Shown here piece by piece: positions 1-8,590 of a DNA stretch of 64,000 nt. The position numbers and the translations under genes were made by a program. The stretch is from positions 124,001 through 188,000 of the forward strand of contig NZ_LIXM01000005.1 in NCBI RefSeq assembly GCF_002608565.1. Reading direction: 5' to 3'. Below the pieces are notes generated by a model that worked only from the letters and a program-made list of their open reading frames with translations, had not been told where the DNA came from and searched no databases. How positions within the stretch are numbered: position 1 is the first letter of the stretch; each line of letters starts with the position of its first letter. This stretch comes from Vibrio sp. PID17_43. Its GTDB lineage: Bacteria; Pseudomonadota; Gammaproteobacteria; Enterobacterales; Vibrionaceae.

Positions 1-597
1 AAGGCACTGCAAGAGAAGCTAGGGCTTGAAACGTCGGATTGCGCTATGTTTGGTATGGTCTGTCGTTTGACGCAACAGAAAGGGGTACATTACCTTCTTC
101 CTGCATTAGCTGACTTTCTCAAACACGATGTCCAATTGGTTGTGGTGGGAACAGGTGATCCTATATTTGCAGCACAATTACGTGACGTCGCGGCACTATT
201 TGCCAACAAATTTGTGTTTGTCGAAGCCTACGATAATGAGTTAGCGCATTTGGTTGAAGCAGGTTCTGATTTCTTCTTGATGCCATCGGAGTTTGAACCT
301 TGTGGCTTAAACCAAATCTACAGCATGGCTTACGGTACACTGCCAATTGTTCGTGGTGTCGGTGGTCTAAAAGATAGTGTTAACGATTACGATGCGGATC
401 CATTAGACGCAACTGGTTTTGTGTTTGATGGGCCGACACCACAAGCATTATTGCTCACGATGTTAAGAGCTTTATTGCTCTATGCACAAAACATCAAAGA
501 AGTGAGACGTGTTCAGCTCTATGCAATGCAAAAAGATTTTTGTTGGCGCAAAGCGGCAGAAGAATATCTGCAATTGTATCGCGCTGCGTTAAATTGA
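1..597 (+). CDS. glgA: Glycogen synthase, C-terminal part (5' end outside window)
   Basis: Glycogen synthase (GT5) transfers glucose from ADP-glucose to growing alpha-1,4-glucan in the cytoplasm. The reading frame is open from base 1, so only the last 198 residues are here. They form the C-terminal Rossmann domain of a GT-B fold. The family sugar-nucleotide loop PSEFEPCGLNQ is present, followed by YGTLPIVR and GGL, the usual order in bacterial GlgA. The protein ends as E. coli GlgA does, with a DFCW...A...Y..LY tail. A strong hairpin terminator follows 27 bases downstream. The upstream neighbour, probably glgC, is not visible. The family call is secure. Confidence 0.93.
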   Translation, partial: KALQEKLGLETSDCAMFGMVCRLTQQKGVHYLLPALADFLKHDVQLVVVGTGDPIFAAQLRDVAALFANKFVFVEAYDNELAHLVEAGSDFFLMPSEFEPCGLNQIYSMAYGTLPIVRGVGGLKDSVNDYDADPLDATGFVFDGPTPQALLLTMLRALLLYAQNIKEVRRVQLYAMQKDFCWRKAAEEYLQLYRAALN

Positions 598-623
598 TGC
601 AAAATCTTAAATAACTGTAATCT

Positions 624-651
624 AAGGCACCGATTATGGTGCCTTAATTTT
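624..651 (+). terminator. Rho-independent terminator after glgA
   Basis: An 8-bp perfect stem (AAGGCACC / GGTGCCTT, 624-631 and 638-645) with a 6-base loop is followed by a T-rich run. It lies just after the glgA stop codon. Confidence 0.75.
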
Positions 652-716
652 CTCGTTAGTGATGGAATGTGGTAGGATTTACTCCTTTGTTTACTACGAC
701 TGTTGATCACTGACGC

Positions 717-1520
717 ATGACTCAGCCAATCTTGTTCCACAAAACCTATCTGCACCCTACTAGCAACGAGTGGGTCGTTTTCGTACATGGTGCTGGTGGC
801 AGTTCTTCAATATGGTTTAAACAAATCAAAGCGTATAAACAGCACTTTAATTTGCTGTTGATTGACCTTCGAGGACATGGAAAGTCAAACCAATTACTTA
901 AAGAGCTGATCACAAGCCGTTATACCTTTACTGCCGTGACGCAAGATATTTTGAAAGTGTTGGATCATTTAAAAATCCAATCGGCACATTTTGTCGGCAT
1001 GTCACTTGGGACCATCATTGTACGGAATTTAGCAGAGCTTGCTTCTGAGCGTGTGTGTTCGATGGTGTTAGGTGGGGCCGTGACGCGATTAAACACACGT
1101 TCACAAATTTTGGTGACGTTAGGTAATCTTGGTAAACATATTTTGCCCTACATGTGGTTGTACAAGTTGTTTGCTTATGTCGTGATGCCACAAAAGAACC
1201 AGCGTGAATCTCGCCACCTATTTATTCGTGAAGCGAAGAAGTTGTGTCAAAAAGAGTTTAAACGTTGGTTCATTTTAGCCACCGATGTGAACCCACTAAT
1301 GAGATATTTCAAAGATAAAGAACTGCCGATTCCGACGCTTTATTTGATGGGAGATCGGGATTATATGTTTATCAAGCCCGTAAAAGAGATGGTAGCAGCC
1401 CACAAGCTGAGTTCGTTGCGGGAGATCCCAAACTGTGGTCATGTATGCAACGTAGAACGACCTGACGATTTTAACCAACACTCAATAGAGTTTATTAAGC
1501 AGCAGCGCCTAACGGCTTAA
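717..1520 (+). CDS. Alpha/beta hydrolase
   Basis: A 267-aa alpha/beta-hydrolase-fold protein. The oxyanion HGAGG motif is at residues 24-28, the nucleophile elbow GMSLG at 94-98 (Ser96), an acid candidate in GDRD at 212-215 and the catalytic His in NCGH at 239-242, so the triad looks complete. There is no signal peptide or membrane segment, which suggests a cytoplasmic esterase or lipase-like enzyme. The substrate cannot be read from the sequence. It stands alone between two terminators. The ribosome-binding site before the ATG at 717 is weak. The family is confident, the specific function is not known. Confidence 0.85.
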   Translation: MTQPILFHKTYLHPTSNEWVVFVHGAGGSSSIWFKQIKAYKQHFNLLLIDLRGHGKSNQLLKELITSRYTFTAVTQDILKVLDHLKIQSAHFVGMSLGTIIVRNLAELASERVCSMVLGGAVTRLNTRSQILVTLGNLGKHILPYMWLYKLFAYVVMPQKNQRESRHLFIREAKKLCQKEFKRWFILATDVNPLMRYFKDKELPIPTLYLMGDRDYMFIKPVKEMVAAHKLSSLREIPNCGHVCNVERPDDFNQHSIEFIKQQRLTA

Positions 1521-1543
1521 TCTCAGCTGAAGGGACAAAAGAG

Positions 1544-1572
1544 TAGGGGAACCGTTATGGTTCCCCTATTTG
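1544..1572. terminator. Bidirectional terminator between convergent genes
   Basis: A 10-bp perfect stem (TAGGGGAACC 1544-1553 and its complement 1559-1568) with loop GTTAT. It sits between the plus-strand hydrolase and the minus-strand DUF2007 gene and overlaps the last codons of the latter. Confidence 0.7.
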
Positions 1573-1872
1573 ATATCCGCAGTGCCAGCAAGCTCCAAAC
1601 TGCCCTTCATTTTGCTCTAAGCACTGCGGGCACTGCCAATCTAGATAAGTTGGTTCTGCTTGTTTGCGATACTCTTCAAGTATCACTGAGGCTTTCAGCT
1701 TTTGCTCTGGATGTAAAAGCCAAATATACGGGTCAGTATCATCACCAAATGGCAGCTCACCTTTTAAGCCAAACAGGTTTTCACCTCGCACTTCACAAAC
1801 AATGTGTTCCGTTTTGAGTAGTTCACAGACGATGTGGGCTTCAGTGGGGTTTTGAGCGATATATATCTTCAT
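1555..1872 (-). CDS. DUF2007 protein with C-terminal zinc ribbon
   Basis: A 105-aa protein. Residues 1-70 look like the DUF2007 'putative signal transducing' domain: a ferredoxin-like fold starting MKIYIAQNPTEAHIVCELL, then a Gly-rich turn and a DDTDPYIWL segment. Residues 81-98 hold two knuckles, CPQC and CWHC (Cys81, 84, 95, 98), that would bind one zinc ion. Its start codon shares one base with the stop of the upstream VTT-domain membrane gene, so the two are translationally coupled. The molecular function is unknown for the family; a link to the membrane protein is suggested only by the coupling. Confidence 0.75.
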   Translation of the reverse strand: MKIYIAQNPTEAHIVCELLKTEHIVCEVRGENLFGLKGELPFGDDTDPYIWLLHPEQKLKASVILEEYRKQAEPTYLDWQCPQCLEQNEGQFGACWHCGYQIGEP

Positions 1873-2564
1873 TAAACGTTTCCATTCGGTTGCCCCTGAA
1901 CTGGCCGGATTTTATTCATGACCCATTTTGCGATGATAGGGAATAACCCAAGCAATGCAAATGACGCCAATACTGCTGGAGACATAATGCCGGACAGACT
2001 ATCTATGGTTGCGAGTTGAGTACCTGCATTGAGATAGACGGCCGTTCCTGGCAGCATACCAACTTGACTGGTTAAGTAGAATCGAACCACCGTCATTGGC
2101 GTTAAGCCCATCAGTAGATTGATTAAGAAAAAGGGGAACACGGGAATGAGGCGCAGTGAAAATAGGTAAAATGCCCCGTCTTTTTCAACACCATGGTTAA
2201 TAGCACTTAGCTTATTGCCAAACTTACTTTGCACCCACTCACGCAATAGATAGCGGCTACTTAAGAAGGCGATGGTAGCACCTATGGTGCTGGCAAAAGA
2301 AACCAGTAATAAGCTAGCCCAGAAACCGAATAGAGCAGCACCAAGCAGAGTAACAACAGCGGCGCCAGGGATCGAGAACGCCGTAATTGCGATGTAGGCA
2401 AAGAAATACGTCGCTGCAGCGAAAGCGAAGTTCTGGTTAATAAACGTATTCAAAGCCTCTTGCTGTGCTTTTGCGTTTTCTAACGTTAAATATTGGCTGA
2501 AGCTCACCCCTAGAAAGATGACCGTCGCAAGTAGGAACAGACCTAAAATCAGTTTTTTATTCAT
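1872..2564 (-). CDS. TVP38/TMEM64 (VTT-domain) membrane protein
   Basis: A 230-aa integral membrane protein with an N-terminal transmembrane helix and several more hydrophobic segments. The central part carries the family's features: a small-residue-rich GAAVVTLLGAALFGFW stretch, the F-x-x-R-LIPVFPFF region with a re-entrant loop, and a GTAVYLNAG segment. These mark the VTT (SNARE-associated/DedA-like) domain, which other members use for lipid scrambling or small-ion or selenite transport. The exact substrate is unknown. It is the first gene of a two-gene unit with the DUF2007 protein. Length is normal for the family. Confidence 0.82.
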   Translation of the reverse strand: MNKKLILGLFLLATVIFLGVSFSQYLTLENAKAQQEALNTFINQNFAFAAATYFFAYIAITAFSIPGAAVVTLLGAALFGFWASLLLVSFASTIGATIAFLSSRYLLREWVQSKFGNKLSAINHGVEKDGAFYLFSLRLIPVFPFFLINLLMGLTPMTVVRFYLTSQVGMLPGTAVYLNAGTQLATIDSLSGIMSPAVLASFALLGLFPIIAKWVMNKIRPVQGQPNGNV

Positions 2565-2622
2565 TGTCGTTACTCCATTTCGCAGCTTAGATAATAAGAC
2601 AGAATGGAAGAAGAAAAAATTT

Positions 2623-2657
2623 CAAAAAAAAACCGCAGTATCAAAACTGCGGTTTTT
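2623..2657 (-). terminator. Terminator after tfoY
   Basis: A 12-bp stem (2628-2639 with 2646-2657, core ACCGCAGT/ACTGCGGT) around a 6-base loop. On the minus strand it is followed by a long T-run. It lies just downstream of the tfoY stop at 2683. Confidence 0.8.
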
Positions 2658-2682
2658 ACTCAATGTCATGCTGAATCGCGCG

Positions 2683-3273
2683 TTATGAAAGCGCGAACAT
2701 CAACTCTTCTCTACGAGACTGAGGCACAACGCTCCAATGCGTACCGTTGATTGCCCCTTCTAACGCCCACAGCAACTCAATACTTACCGTAGAGGTATGC
2801 GTATCTTGAATTGCTTTGTAAGCATTTAAGGCACCTTCATCTTCTAGCTCTTCGACGGAATCGATGCCTGCTTTCTTTAGCATGCGTTCAGTCGCTAAGC
2901 GTAGATTAGGAAGATCTTTCAAACGGTTTGGCTTAGTGCTCGCTTGTTGCTTTTTTTCTTGCTTAGCCGTCTCTAGAGATAGCTTAGCAACATCAATCAA
3001 GCGGTCAGTAGATTCCCACAAATCATCAGAAATAGCATAGTATTTCGTCACTACGGGGAATCCACGTTTCTTGTAGACGTACGGTTTTAATCCTTGAGTC
3101 TCGAAGTCAGATGAAGTTTTTTGGTCTCCTCGAATATGAAGTTGATTGTTCACAACGAGTGCAAACATCGTTTCATCAGCGAAAAGCCCGAAGCCACCAA
3201 ACATTGAGCGCGACTTGATCGTACCAAGTGCCTCAAACAGCTTCATTGAGTCTTTGAGTATCGGTTTATCCAT
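2683..3273 (-). CDS. tfoY: TfoX/Sxy-family regulator TfoY
   Basis: A 196-aa TfoX-family protein. The N-terminal domain (about residues 8-100) has the [10 protein letters not shown] signature and the C-terminal helical domain (about 118-196) begins [17 protein letters not shown]. Vibrios have two paralogues, TfoX (chitin-induced competence) and TfoY (T6SS and motility control). TfoY is chosen because the 5' leader contains a c-di-GMP-I riboswitch closely matching Vc2 and because purR lies directly upstream; both are the arrangement of V. cholerae tfoY (VC1722/VC1721). From that family knowledge, expression should respond to c-di-GMP. The ribosome-binding site is weak, as expected for a riboswitch-controlled gene. 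Confidence 0.9.
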   Translation of the reverse strand: MDKPILKDSMKLFEALGTIKSRSMFGGFGLFADETMFALVVNNQLHIRGDQKTSSDFETQGLKPYVYKKRGFPVVTKYYAISDDLWESTDRLIDVAKLSLETAKQEKKQQASTKPNRLKDLPNLRLATERMLKKAGIDSVEELEDEGALNAYKAIQDTHTSTVSIELLWALEGAINGTHWSVVPQSRREELMFALS

Positions 3274-3387
3274 GGTGTGTTATCTCGGTGTAATTAATAT
3301 TACGCCACCAAAAATCAGGTCCGAGAGATTAGCAAATGCATGCAGACACAATGTCATTAAAGGGTAAACTCACTTAATGCATATTTG

Positions 3388-3480
3388 CCATCGGTAACCC
3401 CGCTACCTTTCACTATATTTAGTGGTTAAGGCCGGAGGCTTTGCGTCCCATCCTTTCGAATGGTTTGCCCTGTGCGTGAC
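3388..3480 (-). promoter_or_regulatory. Cyclic di-GMP-I (GEMM-I) riboswitch upstream of tfoY
   Basis: Read on the minus strand, 3480 to 3388 contains the conserved GEMM-I blocks in order: CACGCACAGGGCAAACC, a tetraloop hairpin with ATTCGAAAG, GGGACGCAAAGCCTCCGGCC, a variable P3 arm, and GTAGCGGGGTTACCGATGG. These are the aptamer core and tetraloop/receptor elements of the V. cholerae Vc2 riboswitch. The aptamer ends about 114 bases before the tfoY ATG, leaving room for an expression platform. No intrinsic terminator is obvious in that gap, so control may be at translation or RNA stability. The match is very strong by eye. Confidence 0.95.
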
Positions 3481-3713
3481 AAGAGGAGAATACTTCGTAT
3501 ATTGCATTAACATCACGTTCCAAACACTAAAGTGTGATCTCTATTCAACTAATGGTGCCATCTTAATGTGTCTAATTTCATATTTTGAAATGTCTACTTG
3601 CCATACAAAAGCTTGATGTAGGAAATGGGCAACAAGTTAGTTAAAACAGCAATTTATCTTAGCTTTTGATTATATAAGTAATGTGAAATGCTTAAAAAAT
3701 TTTATTTTACGAA

Positions 3714-3742
3714 ATAAAAAAAGCACTCCGAAGAGCGCTTTA
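3714..3742 (-). terminator. Terminator after purR (UUCG loop)
   Basis: On the minus strand AAGCGCTC-TTCG-GAGTGCTT (3740-3721) forms an 8-bp stem with one G-T pair and a stable TTCG tetraloop, followed by a T-run. It sits just downstream of the purR stop. Confidence 0.8.
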
Positions 3743-3758
3743 TAAACTTGAGGGGGAG

Positions 3759-4763
3759 TTAGTTCAATTTCTTAACGGTGTTACGAACCACAATCTCAGG
3801 CTGCATTTCAAAAATGCGTTTTTCGTGTTCTTTGTCTTTGATTCGCTCTAGTAAAATCTCGAACGCATTCTTACCAACACGTCTTTTTGGTTGGTGAATA
3901 GTCGTTAGAGGAGGCGAGAAGAACTCCGCAAGCTCAATATTGTCATAGCCAATCACTGAGATATCATCAGGGATTTTTATGCCATTTTGTTGTAGACGGC
4001 TCATTAAGCCTAATGCCATGGTATCGTTAAAACAGAATACCGCAGTAGGGCGTTTATCCATTGCCGTAATGTTGTCTGCAGCAAGTACTGCCGTATCACA
4101 CTCGAAGTTACCTTCGAGAATTAACTCTTCGTTTACTGGTAGCTTTGCTTCAGCCATTGCACGTCGAAAACCAGAAATACGCTCTTTACATGCTGCTTTA
4201 TCAAAGTGACCGCTTAGGCATGCAATATCGGTGTGACCATTGTCAATCAGGAACTTCGTTGCTAGGTAACCACCTTCTTCAGAGTTGTCGATGATCTTAT
4301 CCGCCTTTGAGCTTTCTGGGCCCCAGTCCATGACAACTTTTGGTATATCAGCATGGCGATCCAGCATTTCTTGTAGCTCTTCGGTTAAATCCGAGCACAT
4401 CACTAAAATGCCATCAACACGCTTTTCTGCCAGCATTCGAATATAGTCACGTTGCTTCTCATAGATACCACCAGTATTACATAGGATCAGTGTGTATCCT
4501 TGGCGGTAACAGTAGCTTTCAACACCGTCAATAACTTCAGAGAAGAATAGGTTTGTTGATTGTGTTACCAACATGCCGATAGTACGGGTTGAGTTACACT
4601 TTAAGCTGCGGGCAACAGCACTTGGCGCGTAATTTAGTTCATCAACTGCTTTCATTACTTTTTCTTGGGTTGTTTCTGCAACAAAGCGCGTTTTATTAAT
4701 TACGTGCGAAACTGTTGTGGTAGAAACGCCGGCTAAGCGAGCAACGTCTTTTATAGTGGCCAT
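3759..4763 (-). CDS. purR: Purine repressor PurR
   Basis: A 334-aa LacI-family repressor. Residues 1-60 are the helix-turn-helix and hinge; the sequence [19 protein letters not shown] and VARSLK closely resembles E. coli PurR. The rest is a periplasmic-binding-protein-like ligand domain with the PurR-type stretches [23 protein letters not shown] and TTIHQPK. PurR with hypoxanthine or guanine represses purine synthesis genes. An AGGA ribosome site lies about 8 bases before the ATG. The purR-tfoY adjacency matches V. cholerae. No full PUR box is visible upstream, only half-site-like pieces. Confidence 0.92.
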   Translation of the reverse strand: MATIKDVARLAGVSTTTVSHVINKTRFVAETTQEKVMKAVDELNYAPSAVARSLKCNSTRTIGMLVTQSTNLFFSEVIDGVESYCYRQGYTLILCNTGGIYEKQRDYIRMLAEKRVDGILVMCSDLTEELQEMLDRHADIPKVVMDWGPESSKADKIIDNSEEGGYLATKFLIDNGHTDIACLSGHFDKAACKERISGFRRAMAEAKLPVNEELILEGNFECDTAVLAADNITAMDKRPTAVFCFNDTMALGLMSRLQQNGIKIPDDISVIGYDNIELAEFFSPPLTTIHQPKRRVGKNAFEILLERIKDKEHEKRIFEMQPEIVVRNTVKKLN

Positions 4764-5197
4764 AAATGATGTCCTGTATCGAGCTACTTAATACCGTAGT
4801 GAATACAACCTTACGCTTAGTATCTGCGCAAACCGAGTGTTATGAGGAAAGTAGTACTCAATAGTTCAGGCAGTGGTTGTTCCGAAATCGGTATAATAAA
4901 GGTTTGTAGCAACATTCGTTGCTGAGAGTATTATTCCTTTTAGTTACAATAAGGAATGGATCAGCAATGATGTTAATAAAACACAAAAACCGCTATATTT
5001 CAGCGGTTTACATATAAATCATATTTAATCGTTTGCGTTCACATTTTAGACTGATGCGAGCACGCTGGCAATGTTTTCAGCTGTGGTTTTGTGTATTTCA
5101 AGTCACATTTTAACTGCGAAATGAAAAGGCTTTTCTACGCCAGACTAAAACTGAACAAACAAATAAGGAGCTCTGAACTCCCCAAAATAGGCGGCAA
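4764..5197. other. Intergenic region between purR and torD
   Basis: No gene is seen. The left part should hold the purR promoter. The right part contains a hairpin that can terminate torD transcription. Two partial PUR-box-like pieces (around 4824 and 5025-5038) each match only one half-site. Confidence 0.5.
4985..5010 (-). terminator. Probable terminator after torD
   Basis: AAACCGCT (4987-4994) pairs with AGCGGTTT (5002-5009) around a 7-base loop. On the minus strand it is followed by a run of T. It lies about 190 bases after the torD stop. Confidence 0.55.
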
Positions 5198-5845
5198 TTA
5201 TTCACCAAGAAGGTAATTGCTGTCCAGTTTACAAAATGCAATTAATAGTTGTGCAACGCTAACATAGAAGCCAAATTCATCGAATTGTTTACACTTGGCA
5301 GCAAATGGCGGTAACCAAGTTAACAGCTGTTGCTGAATGAAATCGTTCTGTTTGGTGAATGCTTCTTCCATATGCTTTTCTTGCTCGAGTTCGTTAGAGC
5401 GGATGATCATGTTACCCAAAAAGTCTAACTCAACGGCTAAATGGTCTGCGGGCTCTTTGAGATTTACGTCCACTTGAACACCAAAATCGGCCATCAGTTT
5501 TTCCATTTCTTCTGCTGGCTTGTCGTTTAACAGTCCAGATTTACCAATATACATCGATGCGTATGGAAGGGCGCCATGTTTTTCTGTTTTAAGGAAAAGT
5601 TCACAAAAGTCTGCGGCAAGTTCTAATTGGGCATCTTCACGATCTTGTAAGCGGTTTAAAGCGTCCACAAGCGAGTCTACGGCTGGTTTAAGGGATTTAT
5701 TTTCACCTAAACCAGCTAAAAAGCTTCGAATTTCAACACTATGATAGGTCTCTAGTTCTTTTTCGGTCAGTTCTTTGGCGAACAGGCTAGAAAACCACCA
5801 GTAAATTTCGGCACGTTTTTCATTAAAAGCTTTCACTTCTTGCAT
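5198..5845 (-). CDS. torD: TMAO reductase chaperone TorD
   Basis: TorD binds the twin-arginine signal and apo-form of TorA and helps insert the molybdenum cofactor before export. The protein is all-helical, 215 aa from this start, with the family motif [17 protein letters not shown] and the PYASMYIG segment. I chose the ATG at 5845 because AGGAG lies 6 bases upstream; a longer frame to 5890 has no comparable site and adds 15 non-conserved residues. It is divergent from torR, across about 270 bases. torA itself is not in the window. Confidence 0.9.
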   Translation of the reverse strand: MQEVKAFNEKRAEIYWWFSSLFAKELTEKELETYHSVEIRSFLAGLGENKSLKPAVDSLVDALNRLQDREDAQLELAADFCELFLKTEKHGALPYASMYIGKSGLLNDKPAEEMEKLMADFGVQVDVNLKEPADHLAVELDFLGNMIIRSNELEQEKHMEEAFTKQNDFIQQQLLTWLPPFAAKCKQFDEFGFYVSVAQLLIAFCKLDSNYLLGE

Positions 5846-6112
5846 TTTTTGCTCCTGAATGATGCTCTTAAAACGGCATCTTGAAGTCACTTGAGAATAT
5901 TTCCTTAAGTGTAAACAATTAAAATGAATAGCAGTAACTATAATTATGATACCTTGTGGAAGAATATGCTCTTTTGTTAATGGCTACAAATAAGCTTGCT
6001 TTGAATCAATAAAATCGCAAAATCTTGCTTTTTTATGTATCTATGACTAGAAATGTTACTAGTTATGAATAGAATACGTCTTGGAATATAAAGAAGACAG
6101 AAAGTGGTGTAA

Positions 6113-6826
6113 ATGAGCTATCACGTATTGGTCGTAGAAGATGATGTTGTAACTCGCAGTAAGCTTGCGGGCTATTTCCAAAATGAAGGTTACAAAGTCA
6201 GTGAAGCAGAAAGTGGCGCAGAAATGCGCGAGGTGCTTCAAGATGGTGACGTTGATCTTATCATGTTGGATATTAACTTGCCCGGTGAAGATGGTCTTAT
6301 GCTTACGCGTGAATTACGCAGCCAGTCAGACATCGGCATCATATTAGTGACAGGACGCACGGATAGCATTGACAAAATCGTTGGCCTAGAAATGGGCGCA
6401 GACGATTATGTGACAAAGCCTTTTGAACTAAGGGAATTATTGGTTCGAGTTAAGAACTTATTGTGGCGCATCTCTGCTGCTCGCAATGGCTCTCAAAAAG
6501 CAGAAAAAGAAAGCAATGAAGAACACATTGTACGTTTTGGCGAGTGGACATTTGACATCCAGCGTCGTGCGCTAAGTCGCAACGGTGAGCCAGTGAAACT
6601 GACCAAAGCTGAATATGAGCTTTTGGTTGCCTTGTCTTCATATCCAAATCAGGTATTAAGCCGAGAACGTATTTTGAATATGATCAGCCACCGAGTGGAT
6701 GCGCCAAACGATCGTACTATCGATGTATTAATTCGACGTATGCGCGCTAAGATGGAGTTTGATCCGAAGAACCCACAAATTTTTGTGACCGTCCATGGTG
6801 AAGGCTACATGTTTGCAGGTGACTAA
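6113..6826 (+). CDS. torR: Response regulator TorR
   Basis: A 237-aa OmpR/PhoB-type regulator that activates TMAO-respiration genes when phosphorylated by TorS. The receiver domain has the acidic pair Asp10/Asp11, the phospho-acceptor Asp53 in MLDINLP, Thr80 and Lys102. The C-terminal winged helix (about 135-237) has LSRERIL and the HGEGYMFAG end. The segments DINLPGEDGLMLTR and LEMGADDYVTKP are near-identical to E. coli TorR. It faces torD head-to-head; TorS is not seen. A strong terminator follows. Confidence 0.9.
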   Translation: MSYHVLVVEDDVVTRSKLAGYFQNEGYKVSEAESGAEMREVLQDGDVDLIMLDINLPGEDGLMLTRELRSQSDIGIILVTGRTDSIDKIVGLEMGADDYVTKPFELRELLVRVKNLLWRISAARNGSQKAEKESNEEHIVRFGEWTFDIQRRALSRNGEPVKLTKAEYELLVALSSYPNQVLSRERILNMISHRVDAPNDRTIDVLIRRMRAKMEFDPKNPQIFVTVHGEGYMFAGD

Positions 6827-6840
6827 GCTAAGTCGTAAAG

Positions 6841-6870
6841 AAAAAGGAGAGCATGGGCTCTCCTTTTTTC
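6841..6870. terminator. Bidirectional terminator between torR and elyC
   Basis: GGAGAGC (6846-6852) and GCTCTCC (6857-6863) form a 7-bp stem with loop ATGG. It has a T-run on one side and an A-run on the other, so it can serve both convergent genes. Confidence 0.8.
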
Positions 6871-6896
6871 TATCTTGTGATTCTTACTTACTCGAT

Positions 6897-7682
6897 TTAT
6901 TGGCTTGCAACCATTGGGGTTTGCCCAACTGTGTCACGCAGTTTTTGCCATAAACCACCAAGGTATTCATGCCAATAAATTTCAGTTTGTTCCAAGTATT
7001 GTGCTTTTGGTGAGTATTTATGCCAAGGTTGATGAATTTCATCGATAGCAAGATAGTTCGTAGCGGCTGGGGTTGGCTTGATTCCTGCCGCATTGAACTC
7101 ATACAGAGCCCGTTTCATGTGGCTAGCAGAGGTCACTAAAACCACTTCTTTCTGTTTCACAAACGCAGCCGCTTGTCGCGCTTCTTCCCAGGTGTCTTTT
7201 GCGTCCTCTAATAAAATGATATCAGGTTTAGCCACACCGAGTGCCAGAGCAACGTTGGCCATCATACGGGCGTGACTTATCTCAGACCCGCCAGCGTAAC
7301 CAGACAGAATCAGCTTTGCTCCTGGGTACATACGCAAAATACGGATACCTTCAGTTAAACGCATCAGCGCGGTACGACTTAATTGAGAAGTGGGTGGGAT
7401 CTCATCATCGACGACATGGTTATTACCTAATACCATAACGTAGTCTACGGTTTCAGATGACGGTAAAAACGCTTTATACTCTCGCTCTAATGGCATCAAG
7501 AGTTTCGTTGATAGTGGTTGGAAGGCCGCTAGGAAAATACCGACAAAAGAGAGGAGAACAACAAAACATCCTGTTTTGCGTTTGGTGGTAAAACTGATAA
7601 GCGCAAGACCTAATAACCCTATCAGTAGCAGTGCGGGCAAGGGCATGACCAGAGCGGTCACTACTTTTTTCAGCTCAAACAT
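6897..7682 (-). CDS. elyC: Envelope biogenesis factor ElyC (DUF218)
   Basis: A 261-aa inner-membrane protein with two N-terminal hydrophobic helices (about 8-32 and 38-58) and a DUF218/YdcF domain exposed to the periplasm. The conserved features are VDYVMVLGNN, RLTEGIRI, GAKLILSG, KDTWEEA and VLVTSASHMKRA, which match E. coli ElyC (YcbC) in order. ElyC supports peptidoglycan assembly through the lipid carrier at low temperature in E. coli. Its position beside cmoM-mukFEB is the same as in E. coli. It is divergent from cmoM. Confidence 0.88.
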   Translation of the reverse strand: MFELKKVVTALVMPLPALLLIGLLGLALISFTTKRKTGCFVVLLSFVGIFLAAFQPLSTKLLMPLEREYKAFLPSSETVDYVMVLGNNHVVDDEIPPTSQLSRTALMRLTEGIRILRMYPGAKLILSGYAGGSEISHARMMANVALALGVAKPDIILLEDAKDTWEEARQAAAFVKQKEVVLVTSASHMKRALYEFNAAGIKPTPAATNYLAIDEIHQPWHKYSPKAQYLEQTEIYWHEYLGGLWQKLRDTVGQTPMVASQ

Positions 7683-7796
7683 ACATAAATAGTCCGAAAA
7701 AACATCAATTGATAATAAAAATGAGGTTGACCCTCTTTATTCCTGCTTTCCTTGTGCCAGAATAGCGGCACAATCCGTTATGATAACTCAGCAGAA

Positions 7797-8588
7797 GTGA
7801 CAGAAGACCGCAATTTCGACGATATCGCCCACAAATTTGCAAAAAATATTTACGGCTCCGATAAAGGGGAGATCCGGCAAATCATTGTATGGGAAGATTT
7901 TCTACAGATTCTAAGTGAATTAGGCGCTGACCAGCAAGCTCTTGATGTACTTGATGCAGGCGGTGGGTTGGCACAAATGTCGCAAAAGCTTGCTAAGCTC
8001 GGACATCACGTTGCTTTATGTGATCTATCTTCGGAAATGCTGCAACTAGCGAAACAGGATATTGAAAAAAATGGTTTGCTTGAGCAGTATCGCCTGATTC
8101 ATTCACCTGTCCAGTCCATTGGCGAGCATATGGAAGCGCAGGTGGATCTTGTTATGTTCCATGCAGTGATGGAGTGGTTGGTTGATCCTAAAGCCGCTCT
8201 CGAAACAGTATTGGAACAAGTAAAACCGGGAGGCATTGCTTCGGTAATGTTCTATAACCACCACGGCTTAGTCTATAAAAATGTGGTATGCGGTAATATT
8301 CCACATGTATTAGACGGCATGCCCCATCGGAAGAGATTTAAATTACAGCCACAGAAAGGTCTAAAGCCTGAGGATGTCTATCAATGGATAGAAGACTCTG
8401 GTTTTAGCATTTGTGGAAAGTCTGGTATTCGTTCATTCAGTGATTACATAGGCAATATGCAATACATGGGCGATTACGAGTTTGAAGATGTGTTGGCGCT
8501 AGAAAAACAACTTTGTCGACAAGAGCCATACCTCTCATTAGGCCGCTATATTCACGTGTGGGCTAAGAAGAACGATAAACAGGAATAA
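7797..8588 (+). CDS. cmoM: tRNA 5-carboxymethoxyuridine methyltransferase CmoM
   Basis: CmoM (SmtA) methylates cmo5U34 of certain tRNAs to its methyl ester using SAM. The class I methyltransferase motif [11 protein letters not shown] is present, then [20 protein letters not shown] and a C-terminal [15 protein letters not shown] as in E. coli. I chose the GTG at 7797, which gives [20 protein letters not shown], aligned with the E. coli N-terminus; a TTG at 7752 would add 15 residues of unlike sequence. Neither start has a strong ribosome site. The mukF ATG lies 2 bases after the stop, so it leads the muk operon. cmoA and cmoB of the same pathway are also in this window. Confidence 0.88.
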   Translation: MTEDRNFDDIAHKFAKNIYGSDKGEIRQIIVWEDFLQILSELGADQQALDVLDAGGGLAQMSQKLAKLGHHVALCDLSSEMLQLAKQDIEKNGLLEQYRLIHSPVQSIGEHMEAQVDLVMFHAVMEWLVDPKAALETVLEQVKPGGIASVMFYNHHGLVYKNVVCGNIPHVLDGMPHRKRFKLQPQKGLKPEDVYQWIEDSGFSICGKSGIRSFSDYIGNMQYMGDYEFEDVLALEKQLCRQEPYLSLGRYIHVWAKKNDKQE

Positions 8589-8590
8589 CA

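Noticed and set aside
4824..5038. Possible PurR operators upstream of purR
   Set aside because: Pieces at about 4824 and 5025-5038 match only one half of the 16-base PUR box; the other halves do not fit, so no operator is claimed.
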